Positions 7,433-14,326 of a stretch of DNA of 64,000 nucleotides are shown piece by piece. This DNA is from an uncultured Blautia sp. (GTDB lineage Bacteria; Bacillota; Clostridia; Lachnospirales; Lachnospiraceae), in the NCBI RefSeq assembly GCF_934371575.1, contig NZ_CAKRNY010000005.1:50944-114943 (forward strand), written 5' to 3'. Both the position numbers and the translations under genes were made by a program. The first letter of the stretch is position 1. Each line of letters starts with the position of its first letter. A model generated the notes under the pieces. That model saw only the letters and a program-made list of their open reading frames with translations, was not told the DNA's origin and ran no database searches.

Positions 7433-8362
7433 ATGACAAATTATGAGTACGAGCATAACTCATTTATTTTGTATAAGGATAGCAGAATATTCATTAGCCG
7501 TTTGAACAATTCCCAGCGTGGAGAATTGTTACTTGCGATTTTTGATTATGTTTGTGATGGAGTGATTCCAGAATTCCAAGATGATATGATGCTGCAGATG
7601 TGCTTTGATATGATTAAATCATATTTGGACAGGGACGAGAAAAAATATCAGCAAAAATGTAAAAAGAATAGAGAAAACATTGAAAAGAGATGGTCTAAGA
7701 ATCGAAATCAATCGAATACGAAGGTATACGACCGTAATCAATCGTATACGAATTATACCGATAAGGATACAGATAAGGATACGGATACTGTCAGTGATAC
7801 TGATACTGACAGTGATACGGATACTGAAACAGATACAGACCAGGCTTGCGCTGTTTCTGTTGACCGGCAGTCGGCTTCGGCTGCGGCGATAAACGCCGAG
7901 CCGCCTCCCGGTGATTTGTTTTCTGTAGAACAGTTAGTTTCCACATCAAAAAGGAATAAGGTGGAGCTGACTTCTGAAGGAGTAAAAATTTTTCATGAGG
8001 AAATGCAAGAAAACGGCTGGATACTTTACGGCAAACCGATAGAGAAAAAAGGTATTGTTAGAGCTCTGCGAGGTTGGGCGAAATATCATCCAGAGTATGC
8101 ACCAGAGAAAAGACAAGAACAGGAATCAGTACAGAAGACTGCTAAATTAAGTGTTGAGGATGAAATTATGGAGATAGCAGCTGACTATATTACTCCACGC
8201 CGATTTGAGGAAAATCCAGGTGCTACTCATTGTTTAATACGTGATTACTGCCCAAAAGAAGCATTTACAGAAAAACAGCTTGAGTATATGGCTGATAATT
8301 GGTGTGTATGGCCAAAATTAAGTAAGTATGTACTGGAAGATGAATACTGGGAGGAAATTTAA
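7433..8362 (+). CDS. DUF6291-type replisome-organiser-like protein
   Basis: The 309-aa product has an N-terminal helical domain of the DUF6291 type (NSFILYKDSRIFISRLNNSQ through MIKSYLDRDEKKYQQKCKKN). A low-complexity Thr/Asp linker follows (about 109-140), then a C-terminal region that may bind DNA or a helicase loader. Phage replication proteins often have this layout. I prefer ATG 7433, which has GGAGAG six bases upstream, over ATG 7421, which has none. The linker DNA (about 7756-7840) is a run of GATAC-like repeats. Its small downstream neighbours overlap or nearly overlap it, as in phage early operons. Confidence 0.6.
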   Translation: MTNYEYEHNSFILYKDSRIFISRLNNSQRGELLLAIFDYVCDGVIPEFQDDMMLQMCFDMIKSYLDRDEKKYQQKCKKNRENIEKRWSKNRNQSNTKVYDRNQSYTNYTDKDTDKDTDTVSDTDTDSDTDTETDTDQACAVSVDRQSASAAAINAEPPPGDLFSVEQLVSTSKRNKVELTSEGVKIFHEEMQENGWILYGKPIEKKGIVRALRGWAKYHPEYAPEKRQEQESVQKTAKLSVEDEIMEIAADYITPRRFEENPGATHCLIRDYCPKEAFTEKQLEYMADNWCVWPKLSKYVLEDEYWEEI

Positions 8363-8363
8363 G

Positions 8364-8822
8364 ATGAGAGAAATTCAGATCTGGATATATACAACAGATT
8401 CTATTGAAGAGGTTCAGACGTATATTTTAAACTTGATTAAAGAATCTGATGAGTATAGTGGAAATGCAAAAGTAATCATATATGAACCGATAACCAGGAG
8501 CTATAAAAAACTTAGTGGCATTTATGATTTATCCAAAATTGCTGTCAATGTACTAAGGGAATACTATGGCAAAGATAAAATTAGAGTTGTAGTAAGGGAA
8601 GAACTTGAACAGATTCCAGAGAACGATTATAAAAGCGAAATGCTGGATTGTTTGAACTACATTGTTGATTATTTGGAATCTATCAGTGGTTCACTTGAGA
8701 AAATTTCAGCATGGAAACCAGAAGCTAAGGGAGAAAAAATGCGTGCTGTAGGTGGAAGCATTTCAGTAGATGAGTTATTTTCGGCTTCTATGGGTAATGA
8801 GAAGAAAGGAGAACAATGGTAG
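8364..8822 (+). CDS. 152-aa element protein of unknown function
   Basis: Starts MREIQIWIYTTDSIEEVQTY at ATG 8364, behind GGGAGGAAATT, one base after the previous stop. The stretch VIIYEPITRSYKKLSGIYDL and what follows faintly recalls the C-terminal OB-like domain of DNA polymerase III alpha subunits. I would not rely on this. A helical stretch follows, then SISVDELFSA near the end. Its end overlaps the next gene by 7 bases. It belongs to the presumed replication module. Confidence 0.55.
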   Translation: MREIQIWIYTTDSIEEVQTYILNLIKESDEYSGNAKVIIYEPITRSYKKLSGIYDLSKIAVNVLREYYGKDKIRVVVREELEQIPENDYKSEMLDCLNYIVDYLESISGSLEKISAWKPEAKGEKMRAVGGSISVDELFSASMGNEKKGEQW

Positions 8823-9097
8823 AAGAAGTTTTGAAAACAGGTCAGCACAATGCTCTTTCACCGGAATATCTGGCAAAGAGGTTGAACCTTGGAACAGTTA
8901 GGGCATTGCAGAAACAGGTGGAGAAAGAACGTCGGGAAGGTGCTGTTATTCTTTCTACGTCCATTCCTCCGGGTGGTTACTATCTGCCAGAGAATGAAAG
9001 AGAGGTAAGGCAGTTTATCAGAACCTTGGAGAACAGAGCTGATAATACCCTGGGAGCGCTGAAAAGTGCCAGGGAATACCTGGAAAAAGTAAAATAG
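8816..9097 (+). CDS. 93-aa winged-helix-like element protein
   Basis: The protein (start MVEEVLKTGQHNALSPEYLA) has a predicted winged-helix pattern: LAKRLNLGTVRALQKQVEKE, then PPGGYYLP as the wing. A C-terminal helix follows. Such small proteins are frequent next to phage replication genes. The ATG overlaps the end of the upstream gene and is preceded by AAAGGAG. No catalytic motif is seen. Confidence 0.6.
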   Translation: MVEEVLKTGQHNALSPEYLAKRLNLGTVRALQKQVEKERREGAVILSTSIPPGGYYLPENEREVRQFIRTLENRADNTLGALKSAREYLEKVK

Positions 9098-9160
9098 CCC
9101 ACTGCACAAGGCAGCAGGCAACCGGAATGTATGCAGTTATTGTAAAGGGGGTGTTGCCTT

Positions 9161-10042
9161 GTGTCAAGCCAGAAGATGAGTAATGAACAGCTTGTGCTGA
9201 GAATTAGAGCCGGTGAGAATGTTGCTGATAATATGCTGCAGCTCTGGCAGCAGAACCAGGGATTTATCAGATCTATTGCAAAGAAATACGCAGCTTATGA
9301 AGAAATGGAAGATCTGATCCAACAGGGGTACTTTGGTCTGTGTAATGCAGTAGAGGGTTATGATCGGGAGAGTGGTGTTACATTTTTACACTATGCGTCT
9401 TTCTGGATCCGGCAGAGTATGCAGCGGTATGTTGCTGAGTGTGGGAAAGTTATAAGATTGCCAAGCCATTTCAGGGGAAAACTGACGAAATACAAACAGT
9501 TTACTGTTGCTATGTATGCAGAGTTTGGCAGAAAGCCGACTGATCAGGAGCTTTGCTATTATCTAAGTGTTGGATATGAGAAGCTGGAAGAACTGAAACA
9601 GGCAGCAGTCATGGATAAACTGGAAAGCCTGGATGTTCCTCTGGGAGATGGGGAAGAGAATACATTGTGTGACCTCGTAGCATGTCCAAACAGCCCCGAA
9701 AATGAGTTACTGGAAGAAATACAGGCAGAACAATTAAAAGCTGTTTTGTGGGCGCTGGTGGATGATCTCCCGGGACAATGTCCGGAAACCCTAAAGGCAA
9801 GGTTCCGGGAGAAGCTGACATTAAAGGAAGTGGCAGCCAGGATTGGAGTGCCGGTAGAAGCTGCTAGGCGATTGCAGAATAAAGGACTGAGAGAATTAAG
9901 AAAGCCATCCAGGGCCAGGGAGCTGCTGCCCTTTATGTATGACGACTATGTTTATAACCAGGCTTTTCATGGTAATGGTGTGGAAAGCTTCAACAGAACA
10001 TGGACAAGCAGCACAGAAAGGATTGCACTGGAAGAAAGGTAG
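9161..10042 (+). CDS. element-encoded sigma-70-family factor
   Basis: A 293-aa sigma-factor-like protein. Region 2 is well preserved (MEDLIQQGYFGLCNAVEGYD, then FLHYASFWIRQSMQRYV). It has region 3-like helices (RLPSHFRGKLTKYK) and a region 4 helix-turn-helix (LTLKEVAARIGVPVEAARRL). The best ribosome site (AAGGGGGTG) fits a GTG start at 9161; ATG 9176 is possible. The ~50 residues after region 4 are not typical. It probably redirects host polymerase to element promoters, though it may act as a DNA-binding regulator only. It lies just before the palindrome-rich non-coding region. Confidence 0.75.
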   Translation: MSSQKMSNEQLVLRIRAGENVADNMLQLWQQNQGFIRSIAKKYAAYEEMEDLIQQGYFGLCNAVEGYDRESGVTFLHYASFWIRQSMQRYVAECGKVIRLPSHFRGKLTKYKQFTVAMYAEFGRKPTDQELCYYLSVGYEKLEELKQAAVMDKLESLDVPLGDGEENTLCDLVACPNSPENELLEEIQAEQLKAVLWALVDDLPGQCPETLKARFREKLTLKEVAARIGVPVEAARRLQNKGLRELRKPSRARELLPFMYDDYVYNQAFHGNGVESFNRTWTSSTERIALEER

Positions 10043-10216
10043 GATGGAAATTCCAAAACGAAACGAATCTTTCCTATACGCGCGTAGAATATCAGGTTTT
10101 CTCAGGTTTTTGCTGTAATGCCCATGGGTTTTAAAACGACGAAATAACACGAATCAAGCTGTTTAAAAACAAACACGAATGTTTTTAAAATCGACGAATC
10201 TGTGGCATGTAAAGGG

Positions 10217-10337
10217 CGGAATGTTCCGTAAATACTGGCTGGAACGCTCCATAAAATAGCGAGCGTTCGGAAAAGAAAAGCGAACGTTCGGGAAGAAATT
10301 ATATCGCAACGTTGCAATAAAAATACGCAACGTTGCG
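10217..10337. repeat. three doublets of near-palindromes spaced 21-23 bp
   Basis: Six sites are centred near 10222, 10245, 10264, 10285, 10310 and 10331. Their cores are CGGAA/TTCCG, TGGA/TCCA, CGAGCGTTCG, CGAACGTTCG, GCAACGTTGC and CGCAACGTTGCG. Within each pair the centres lie 23, 21 and 21 bp apart, two helical turns, so dimers would sit on the same DNA face. This looks like an iteron or operator array. Confidence 0.6.
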
Positions 10338-10559
10338 ATTCCGGGATGTTAAGAAATGTCAAGGTTTTGCAGAGGTTATTCCGGGAATACTCAAGAAAAC
10401 TCCAGTTTTTAACGCAGTAGTTACTGAAGCTGCCGGCACAGTTAGCCGAAGCCAAAATTGGATTGGGCTCAAAAAATAAGTTTGCCAATAAAATAGTTTG
10501 GCAGAATAAGAAAGGCGCAGGCAATTTTTCCTTGGGGTGGAACTAAGAAGAAGCAGCCC

Positions 10560-10697
10560 AACGCAAAATTGCGTTCACCGCTCAGAGGCATCTGATCAGA
10601 AGGAACAAAATGGTGGAATCCACTGCCAATAGAGTGCTGGTGTAACGTTGCTCAAAATTGAGCGGTGAGATTCCAGTGCTGAAAACTCAGCAGTGGA
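10560..10697 (+). ncRNA. possible pseudoknotted leader upstream of the rha-like gene
   Basis: TCACCGCTC (10575-10583) pairs with GAGCGGTGA (10660-10668). TCCACTGC (10619-10626) pairs with GCAGTGGA (10690-10697). The order a-b-a'-b' would make a pseudoknot if both form. Local hairpins compete: AACGCAAAATTGCGTT, GCTCAAAATTGAGC, and a 10-bp stem with one mismatch ending at 10696. The structure ends 16 bases before the ATG at 10713, so it could control translation. RNA versus DNA function is undecided. Confidence 0.4.
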
Positions 10698-10712
10698 GAA
10701 GGGAGAAAAAGA

Positions 10713-11390
10713 ATGAATGAACTTGTTTATTTAAAGAACAATGCAGCAGTATGTGACAGTCTGCAGGTGGCTGAGAAATTTGGTAAAAGACATGACAAAC
10801 TTATTTTTGAAATAGAGAGAATGTACTCCGGTCTGATTGGAAAGGGGTGTCCTTAAAATGGTGGAGCCCCCCTGTTTATAAAAAACAACTATATACATCC
10901 TCAAAATAAACAGAAATACCCCATGTATCTGATGAATCGGGACGGCTTTTCCCTTCTGGTAATGGGATTTACCGGGAAGAATGCCCTTGAATGGAAATTG
11001 CAGTACATAAAGGCTTTCAACCAGATGGAAAGCTTTATCCGTGAGAAGTCAACTCAGATGTGGATTGAAACCAGGAAAGCAGGGAAACTCACCAGAAAGG
11101 CAGAGACTGATACAATTCAGAAACTTGTGGAGTATGCGAAGGAACAAGGCAGCAGTTATGCAGAAAAGCTCTATATGACATATTCCAAACTGGCTAATAA
11201 GATGGCCGGAATCAACAAGCGGGATGAGGCTACCGTAACGCAGCTAAACAATCTGTCACTAATGGAAAATATTATTCTGCATGAGGTTGATCTTGGAATC
11301 TTGAAAGGAAAGCCTTACAAGGAGATATACAAAGATTGTCAGAAGAGACTTGAAGCGGTAAAAGATCTGGCTTATTTGGAAGCGGTATAA
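10713..11390 (+). pseudogene. Rha-family phage regulatory protein with an in-frame stop
   Basis: ATG 10713 follows GGGAG and begins the typical Rha pattern (MNELVYLKNNAAVCDSLQVA, then EKFGKRHDKL). TAA at 10854-10856 stops it after 47 codons, but the same frame continues through APLFIKNNYIHPQNKQKYPM and the signature MNRDGFSLLVMGFTGKNALE to TAA 11390. The frame is otherwise intact for 226 codons. The gene is either broken by one nonsense change or makes a C-terminal piece from the ATG at 10923. Rha proteins interfere with phage growth and regulate phage genes. Confidence 0.75.
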
Positions 11391-11424
11391 AAGAAAAAAT
11401 GAATAGGTGGCTAGGAATGGGAAA

Positions 11425-11453
11425 TTGACAAATCCCAGAAGCTGGCATATAAT
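11425..11453 (+). promoter_or_regulatory. consensus sigma-A promoter for an antisense RNA
   Basis: A perfect TTGACA (11425-11430) and a perfect TATAAT (11448-11453) are separated by 17 bp. This is the strongest promoter in the window. No coding frame with a ribosome site follows, which suggests that it makes a small RNA. Confidence 0.85.
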
Positions 11454-11459
11454 ATACTT

Positions 11460-11566
11460 ATCAAGACAGCCAGTAAGGGAAGTCAAGGTTCCCCGTCCTG
11501 GCAAATAAGTGTTAAATAAGATTTAGCCGCCTATTCTTTACCAGAGAGCAGGGCGGCTATTTCTTA
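11460..11566 (+). ncRNA. putative antitoxin antisense RNA (~105 nt)
   Basis: The predicted transcript starts about 7 bases after the -10. It folds into a hairpin (GCCAG/CTGGC with inner GGGAA/TTCCC, about 11471-11501) and ends with TAGCCGCC/GGCGGCTA (11524-11559) followed by TTTCTT. Its last ~10 bases overlap the 3' end of the minus-strand toxin-like gene, as RatA overlaps txpA and SR4 overlaps bsrG in B. subtilis. Boundaries are predicted. Confidence 0.55.
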
Positions 11567-11640
11567 TGTGTGTATGTAAGGATAGATACAATCAAGCTGG
11601 CTGTCGTCAGAATAATCATAAAGATCTCATAATCGCTCAT
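11557..11640 (-). CDS. holin-like type I toxin candidate (27 aa)
   Basis: The minus strand encodes 27 residues beginning MSDYEIFMIILTTASLIVSI. It is a short acidic start, one membrane helix and a basic end (HKK). This matches the annotated 'putative holin-like toxin' family related to TxpA/BsrG/Fst peptides, which damage the membrane when overproduced. AGGAGGGG lies 5 bases upstream of the ATG. The stop lies within the terminator stem of the convergent small RNA. It is too short for standard gene calling. Toxicity is inferred from family resemblance. Confidence 0.7.
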   Translation of the reverse strand: MSDYEIFMIILTTASLIVSILTYTHKK

Positions 11641-11761
11641 AAGCATCCCCTCCTGTCAAAACTCAGGATCAGGGAACCACAGCCGCTCTACTGGCTGCCT
11701 GGATAAATATACTATTCAGTTTCTTTTATTTTCCCTTTAACTCAGTTTACAAACTGCTGCC

Positions 11762-11947
11762 TTAGTTCTTCACGATGGAAAGACGATAGGTGACGTGGTG
11801 ATCTTCGGATGGTGGATTTTGAAAGACTTCCTCGTCAATTTCCAGATCTGTAAAGTCATCTGTGTAAATTACACCATCGAGTAGCTCCACCCGGATAAAG
11901 TCAGGCAGATTCATAATATCGTCACAGGTATATAAGCGTTTGGCCAT
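11762..11947 (-). CDS. 61-aa protein paired with a ribbon-helix-helix regulator
   Basis: The likely start is the ATG at 11947 (MAKRLYTCDDIMNLPDFIRV), which has AAAGGAAG upstream; the frame is open further but without a site. The product is acidic. It resembles the N-terminus of Uma2/DUF104-like domains only vaguely. It lies 19 bases after the ribbon-helix-helix gene in the same direction, so the pair forms a small operon reminiscent of a toxin-antitoxin unit. No RNase or kinase motif is visible. Confidence 0.6.
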   Translation of the reverse strand: MAKRLYTCDDIMNLPDFIRVELLDGVIYTDDFTDLEIDEEVFQNPPSEDHHVTYRLSIVKN

Positions 11948-11966
11948 GGTAGAACTTCCTTTTTTG

Positions 11967-12167
11967 TTATGCTTTGTCTCGTTCCATTGTTTCATTGACT
12001 GCACGAACGATAAAGGCATTCATGCTTTCTCCATGATCGGAAGCATGTTTCTTTACTTCATCGCGCCGACCTTTGGGAAGAGTAACGACAACTCGATCAT
12101 AATTGTTTTTTACATATTTCTGCACTGCCTTTTGTTGAGCCTTGCTTACTTTAGTTTCTTCGGACAT
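11967..12167 (-). CDS. ribbon-helix-helix (Arc/CopG-like) DNA-binding protein
   Basis: A 66-aa protein. Residues ~24-62 show the pattern beta-strand (YDRVVVTLPKG) then two helices (RRDEVKKHASDHG and SMNAFIVRAVNETM) of the Arc/MetJ class. The N-terminus is basic and helical. It is the first gene of a two-gene minus-strand operon. Three similar palindromes lie just upstream (12256-12345), the probable operators for autoregulation. It could be an antitoxin or a plasmid-type copy/partition regulator. Confidence 0.75.
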   Translation of the reverse strand: MSEETKVSKAQQKAVQKYVKNNYDRVVVTLPKGRRDEVKKHASDHGESMNAFIVRAVNETMERDKA

Positions 12168-12255
12168 ATTGCACCTACTTTCTGTTTGATAATAAGTAGA
12201 GCGGTAAAATAAAAAAGGTTCTTCTCCACCCTACTGAAAGTATAACACAGATGTC

Positions 12256-12345
12256 TATAACTAGCAATATATAATGTTACACAAAAATAGACGATATATT
12301 GCTAGTAATATTGGAAATAATACCAATAGACTATTGCTAGTAATA
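12256..12345. promoter_or_regulatory. three TATTGCTAGTAATA operator-like palindromes
   Basis: Copies lie at 12256-12271 (inverse orientation, extended), 12297-12310 and 12332-12345. The last two are identical 14-mers with a CTAG centre. Centres are about 40 and 35 bp apart. They lie upstream of the ribbon-helix-helix gene and overlap the -35 of a plus-strand promoter whose TATAAT is at 12355-12360. They are most likely binding sites for the neighbouring regulator. Confidence 0.65.
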
Positions 12346-12360
12346 GAGTTATACTATAAT

Positions 12361-12534
12361 CAGTTCAAGGGAACAGTACAACAGCGAAGGGTGAAAACGA
12401 AGTGATCGTAAGATGTACCGGAGACACCAACATAATACCGGGCAAGGGTAAGCAAAGGAACAAAAGTTGCCGAGATTGGTTTAAGACCTGCCGGAGCTGA
12501 TCGGGATTCCCAGAAGAGAAAGGAGCTGAAAGAA
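12361..12534. other. transcribed spacer without a clear gene
   Basis: This stretch follows the operator-controlled TATAAT at 12355-12360 and precedes the Cys-rich small gene. Only very short frames exist. It may be an untranslated leader. Nothing else was seen. Confidence 0.4.
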
Positions 12535-12726
12535 ATAGCGAAATTAACACCAATAAAAGCAATTCGGCAGAAATGCCTTGATTGTTGCTGTGGACAGTTG
12601 GCAGAAGTAAGAATGTGTACTTGTACAATGTGCGCGTTATATGGCTACAGAATGGGGCATAGACCTAAAGACGAACAATTTACCATTGAAACAGATACAG
12701 AGGAAAAATCATCACGTAGCCTATAG
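12535..12726 (+). CDS. 63-aa Cys-rich phage-type protein with an ATA in place of the start
   Basis: The frame reads AKLTPIKAIRQKCLDCCCGQ, then six more residues to MCTCTMCALYGYRMGH, a pattern common in Firmicutes phages where it starts MAKLTP. Here the codon in the start position is ATA (12535-12537), 8 bases after AAAGGAG. No ATG, GTG or TTG lies between the upstream stop and this point. So translation begins at a rare ATA, or the gene has lost its start. The cysteine pattern suggests zinc binding. Confidence 0.55.
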   Translation: MAKLTPIKAIRQKCLDCCCGQLAEVRMCTCTMCALYGYRMGHRPKDEQFTIETDTEEKSSRSL

Positions 12727-12755
12727 TTTTTCATAACAGAAAGGGGGATTATGAT

Positions 12756-13079
12756 ATGAAGTACAACCTTAGCAAGATCATGCTGAAAGCATGGAAAGTT
12801 TATCGAAGTGGTAAGCAGATCAGTTTTGGTGAAGCTCTTCACAGAGCGTGGTTATCTGCAAAGGCTGAGGAAGTAAACAATACTCGCATTGAAACAGCCA
12901 AAAAGGCGTCAAATGTAACCGAGCCTGTTAATACATGGGCTAGGTGGAAAGAACTCGGATTTGAGGTTATTCACGGAAGCAAGGCATTGTTTAGCACAGT
13001 GTTGATTTGGGGAAGCCGGGGAGATGGTGCTACTTATAAGGCGAGCTTTTTCGGGAAATCCCAGGTACAACCGATATGA
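12756..13079 (+). CDS. 107-aa element protein
   Basis: Start MKYNLSKIMLKAWKVYRSGK behind AAAGGGGG. The first ~45 residues form the basic helical pattern seen at the start of many small proteins in Lachnospiraceae conjugative elements and phages (FGEALHRAWLSAKAEE). The C-terminal half (WKELGFEVIHGSKALFSTVL) is probably a small beta domain. The stop overlaps the next start (ATGA). Function unknown. Confidence 0.65.
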   Translation: MKYNLSKIMLKAWKVYRSGKQISFGEALHRAWLSAKAEEVNNTRIETAKKASNVTEPVNTWARWKELGFEVIHGSKALFSTVLIWGSRGDGATYKASFFGKSQVQPI

Positions 13080-13285
13080 CAGCAGATGAGGTTTTGAGAT
13101 ACATTCAACTGGCAAGACGAAAAATGTATATTTTAACGCATAATGGCATTGAGTGGCTTCCAGAATACGAGGAAGAGTTGCAACAAATTAATCAAGAACT
13201 TGCTTTACTTCGTCCTTTGGTGGATGCAGAGCATGCTAAAAGAAAGGAGCTTGAGAGATGTTCACAGCAACAGAAGCAGTATTAA
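13076..13285 (+). CDS. 69-aa helical element protein
   Basis: Start MTADEVLRYIQLARRKMYIL, overlapping the upstream stop by 4 bases. The product is mostly charged helix, probably a coiled coil (EYEEELQQINQELALLRPLV). The end overlaps a 30-aa membrane peptide gene. It is part of a string of tightly packed small genes. No function can be assigned. Confidence 0.6.
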   Translation: MTADEVLRYIQLARRKMYILTHNGIEWLPEYEEELQQINQELALLRPLVDAEHAKRKELERCSQQQKQY

Positions 13286-13350
13286 TTTTCTTTTCTGGTG
13301 TGATGTGTACTATATTGTTTCAGATCACCCATGACGGAAAAGAATTATAA
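13258..13350 (+). CDS. 30-aa membrane peptide
   Basis: ATG 13258 has AAAGGAG 10 bases upstream, inside the end of the previous gene. The peptide (MFTATEAVLIFFSGVMCTIL and 10 more residues) is one hydrophobic helix with a charged end. Its size and position resemble the small membrane peptides of phage and conjugative operons. The overlap with the upstream gene in another frame weakens confidence, but the ribosome site is good. Confidence 0.5.
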   Translation: MFTATEAVLIFFSGVMCTILFQITHDGKEL

Positions 13351-13478
13351 AAAAATGCCCTTGCCAGCGCTACCAACACTGACAGGGGCGAGTAACCCGG
13401 CAACCACGAATTAACCAGATCTCTGTCATTATACAGGAATCTGGTCTTCAAAATCAAGAGAAAAAGAGGGTAAGACCA

Positions 13479-13793
13479 TTGGAAAATTTAAAAAGTATTA
13501 AAAAAATCCTGTTTGATATGGATAACAATTTGACTGAGGCTGAATGTGCCATAGAGAAAGGCAAATTTCAGAGTGTTCAGTTATATAATGATTTTTCAAC
13601 AGAAAAAACAGAATTTCAGAAAGTGTATGACTGGAAGAATGATCGTATTATGTCAGAAATTTTACTGGATTATATGGTTGAAACGGAAAAGAAGCTAAGA
13701 GCGGTAAGAGAATCCTTTAACACATTATGGGACCAGGAAGTTAAGAAGGTTCCAGAAGCAATTAAGGAAGTGTCAGGAGGGCAGGAGCAATGA
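13479..13793 (+). CDS. 104-aa element protein, probable TTG start
   Basis: The frame begins MENLKSIKKILFDMDNNLTE at TTG 13479, behind AGAGGG. No in-frame ATG gives a longer or better-placed start. The protein is helical and charged. Its stop overlaps the next gene's ATG by four bases (ATGA), so the two are probably translated together. No family is recognised. Confidence 0.6.
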   Translation: MENLKSIKKILFDMDNNLTEAECAIEKGKFQSVQLYNDFSTEKTEFQKVYDWKNDRIMSEILLDYMVETEKKLRAVRESFNTLWDQEVKKVPEAIKEVSGGQEQ

Positions 13794-13978
13794 CAACGCA
13801 GATCACCTGCCTGGCAGCAGAGTTTATTCTTGAATTGTCTAAGGCAACTCCGGAAGATTATCTGCAGTTAAAATTGATGATGTTGTCAGCTGTGCGACAT
13901 CCGCAGGTAGAAACTTTTCTGCAGAAGGTGTTTTCCCTGGCGGATGAGAAAAGACCGCAGCTGATTGAAATGAAATAA
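13790..13978 (+). CDS. 62-aa helical element protein
   Basis: Start MTTQITCLAAEFILELSKAT, coupled by ATGA overlap to the gene before. It is an all-helical small protein with a motif (ATPEDYLQLKLMML) seen in small uncharacterised phage proteins. It is the last clear gene before the integrase. Function unknown. Confidence 0.6.
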   Translation: MTTQITCLAAEFILELSKATPEDYLQLKLMMLSAVRHPQVETFLQKVFSLADEKRPQLIEMK

Positions 13979-14326
13979 AAATGTGATATCCGTTTTGCAA
14001 AAAAGAGAGAAATGATGGCCCAACCCAAAAGTGGGGGTCAGGTATCACTTCTCTCATTGGATAAATTTTACAATAATATCTGCAAAAGTGCAATACTTTC
14101 ACGAAAACCGAAGTTGATACATATTTTCAGCAAATTGCGCCGGCGCAACTCCTGGAAACGGAATCCTGGAGCCGGTGCGGTCCTGCTGCCGATTCCTGAA
14201 ATGCTGCGCCAACAGTCCGATTAGGAACGACAGTGGGATAAAAAATACTTAGAGAACGTGGAGCAATACCCTGGTGAATTACCAGATCACCAGGCAAGAG
14301 ACCGATATTTTGTTAGGGGTGATTTT
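13979..14326. other. structured spacer before the integrase gene
   Basis: A 12-bp stem with one mismatch (14005-14016 with 14044-14055) encloses an inner CCCA/TGGG hairpin and has no T run. Further on lies the perfect palindrome TTGCGCCGGCGCAA (14135-14148) and two TCCTGGA copies. A 70-codon frame (14012-14224) crosses both structures and is probably not a gene. The region may regulate or bind the integrase. Confidence 0.45.

Larger units (their letters stand above)
10043..10712. other. palindrome-dense non-coding region of the element
   Basis: There is no credible gene in 670 bases, but many short inverted repeats. Examples are TACGCGCGTA (10077-10086), CGGAATGTTCCG (10217-10228), CGAACGTTCG (10281-10290), CGCAACGTTGCG (10326-10337), a TATTCC/GGAATA repeat near 10380, CCAAAATTGG (10452-10461) and AACGCAAAATTGCGTT (10560-10575). 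Possible roles are a replication origin with protein-binding repeats, a large regulatory region for the sigma factor and Rha, or a structured RNA. Confidence 0.6.

Noticed and set aside
7753..7850. GATAC-like repeats as a possible CRISPR array
   Set aside because: Units are short, directly adjacent and in frame with a coding linker. There are no spacers and no cas genes.
11397..11420. AAGCGGTATAA-type continuation of the Rha gene as a separate promoter
   Set aside because: No -35 partner is present; the real consensus promoter is 30 bases further on at 11425-11453.
14012..14224. A 70-codon frame before the integrase
   Set aside because: It passes through a long hairpin and a 14-bp palindrome, and the composition is unlike a protein. 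The weak AGAGAGAA site is not enough.
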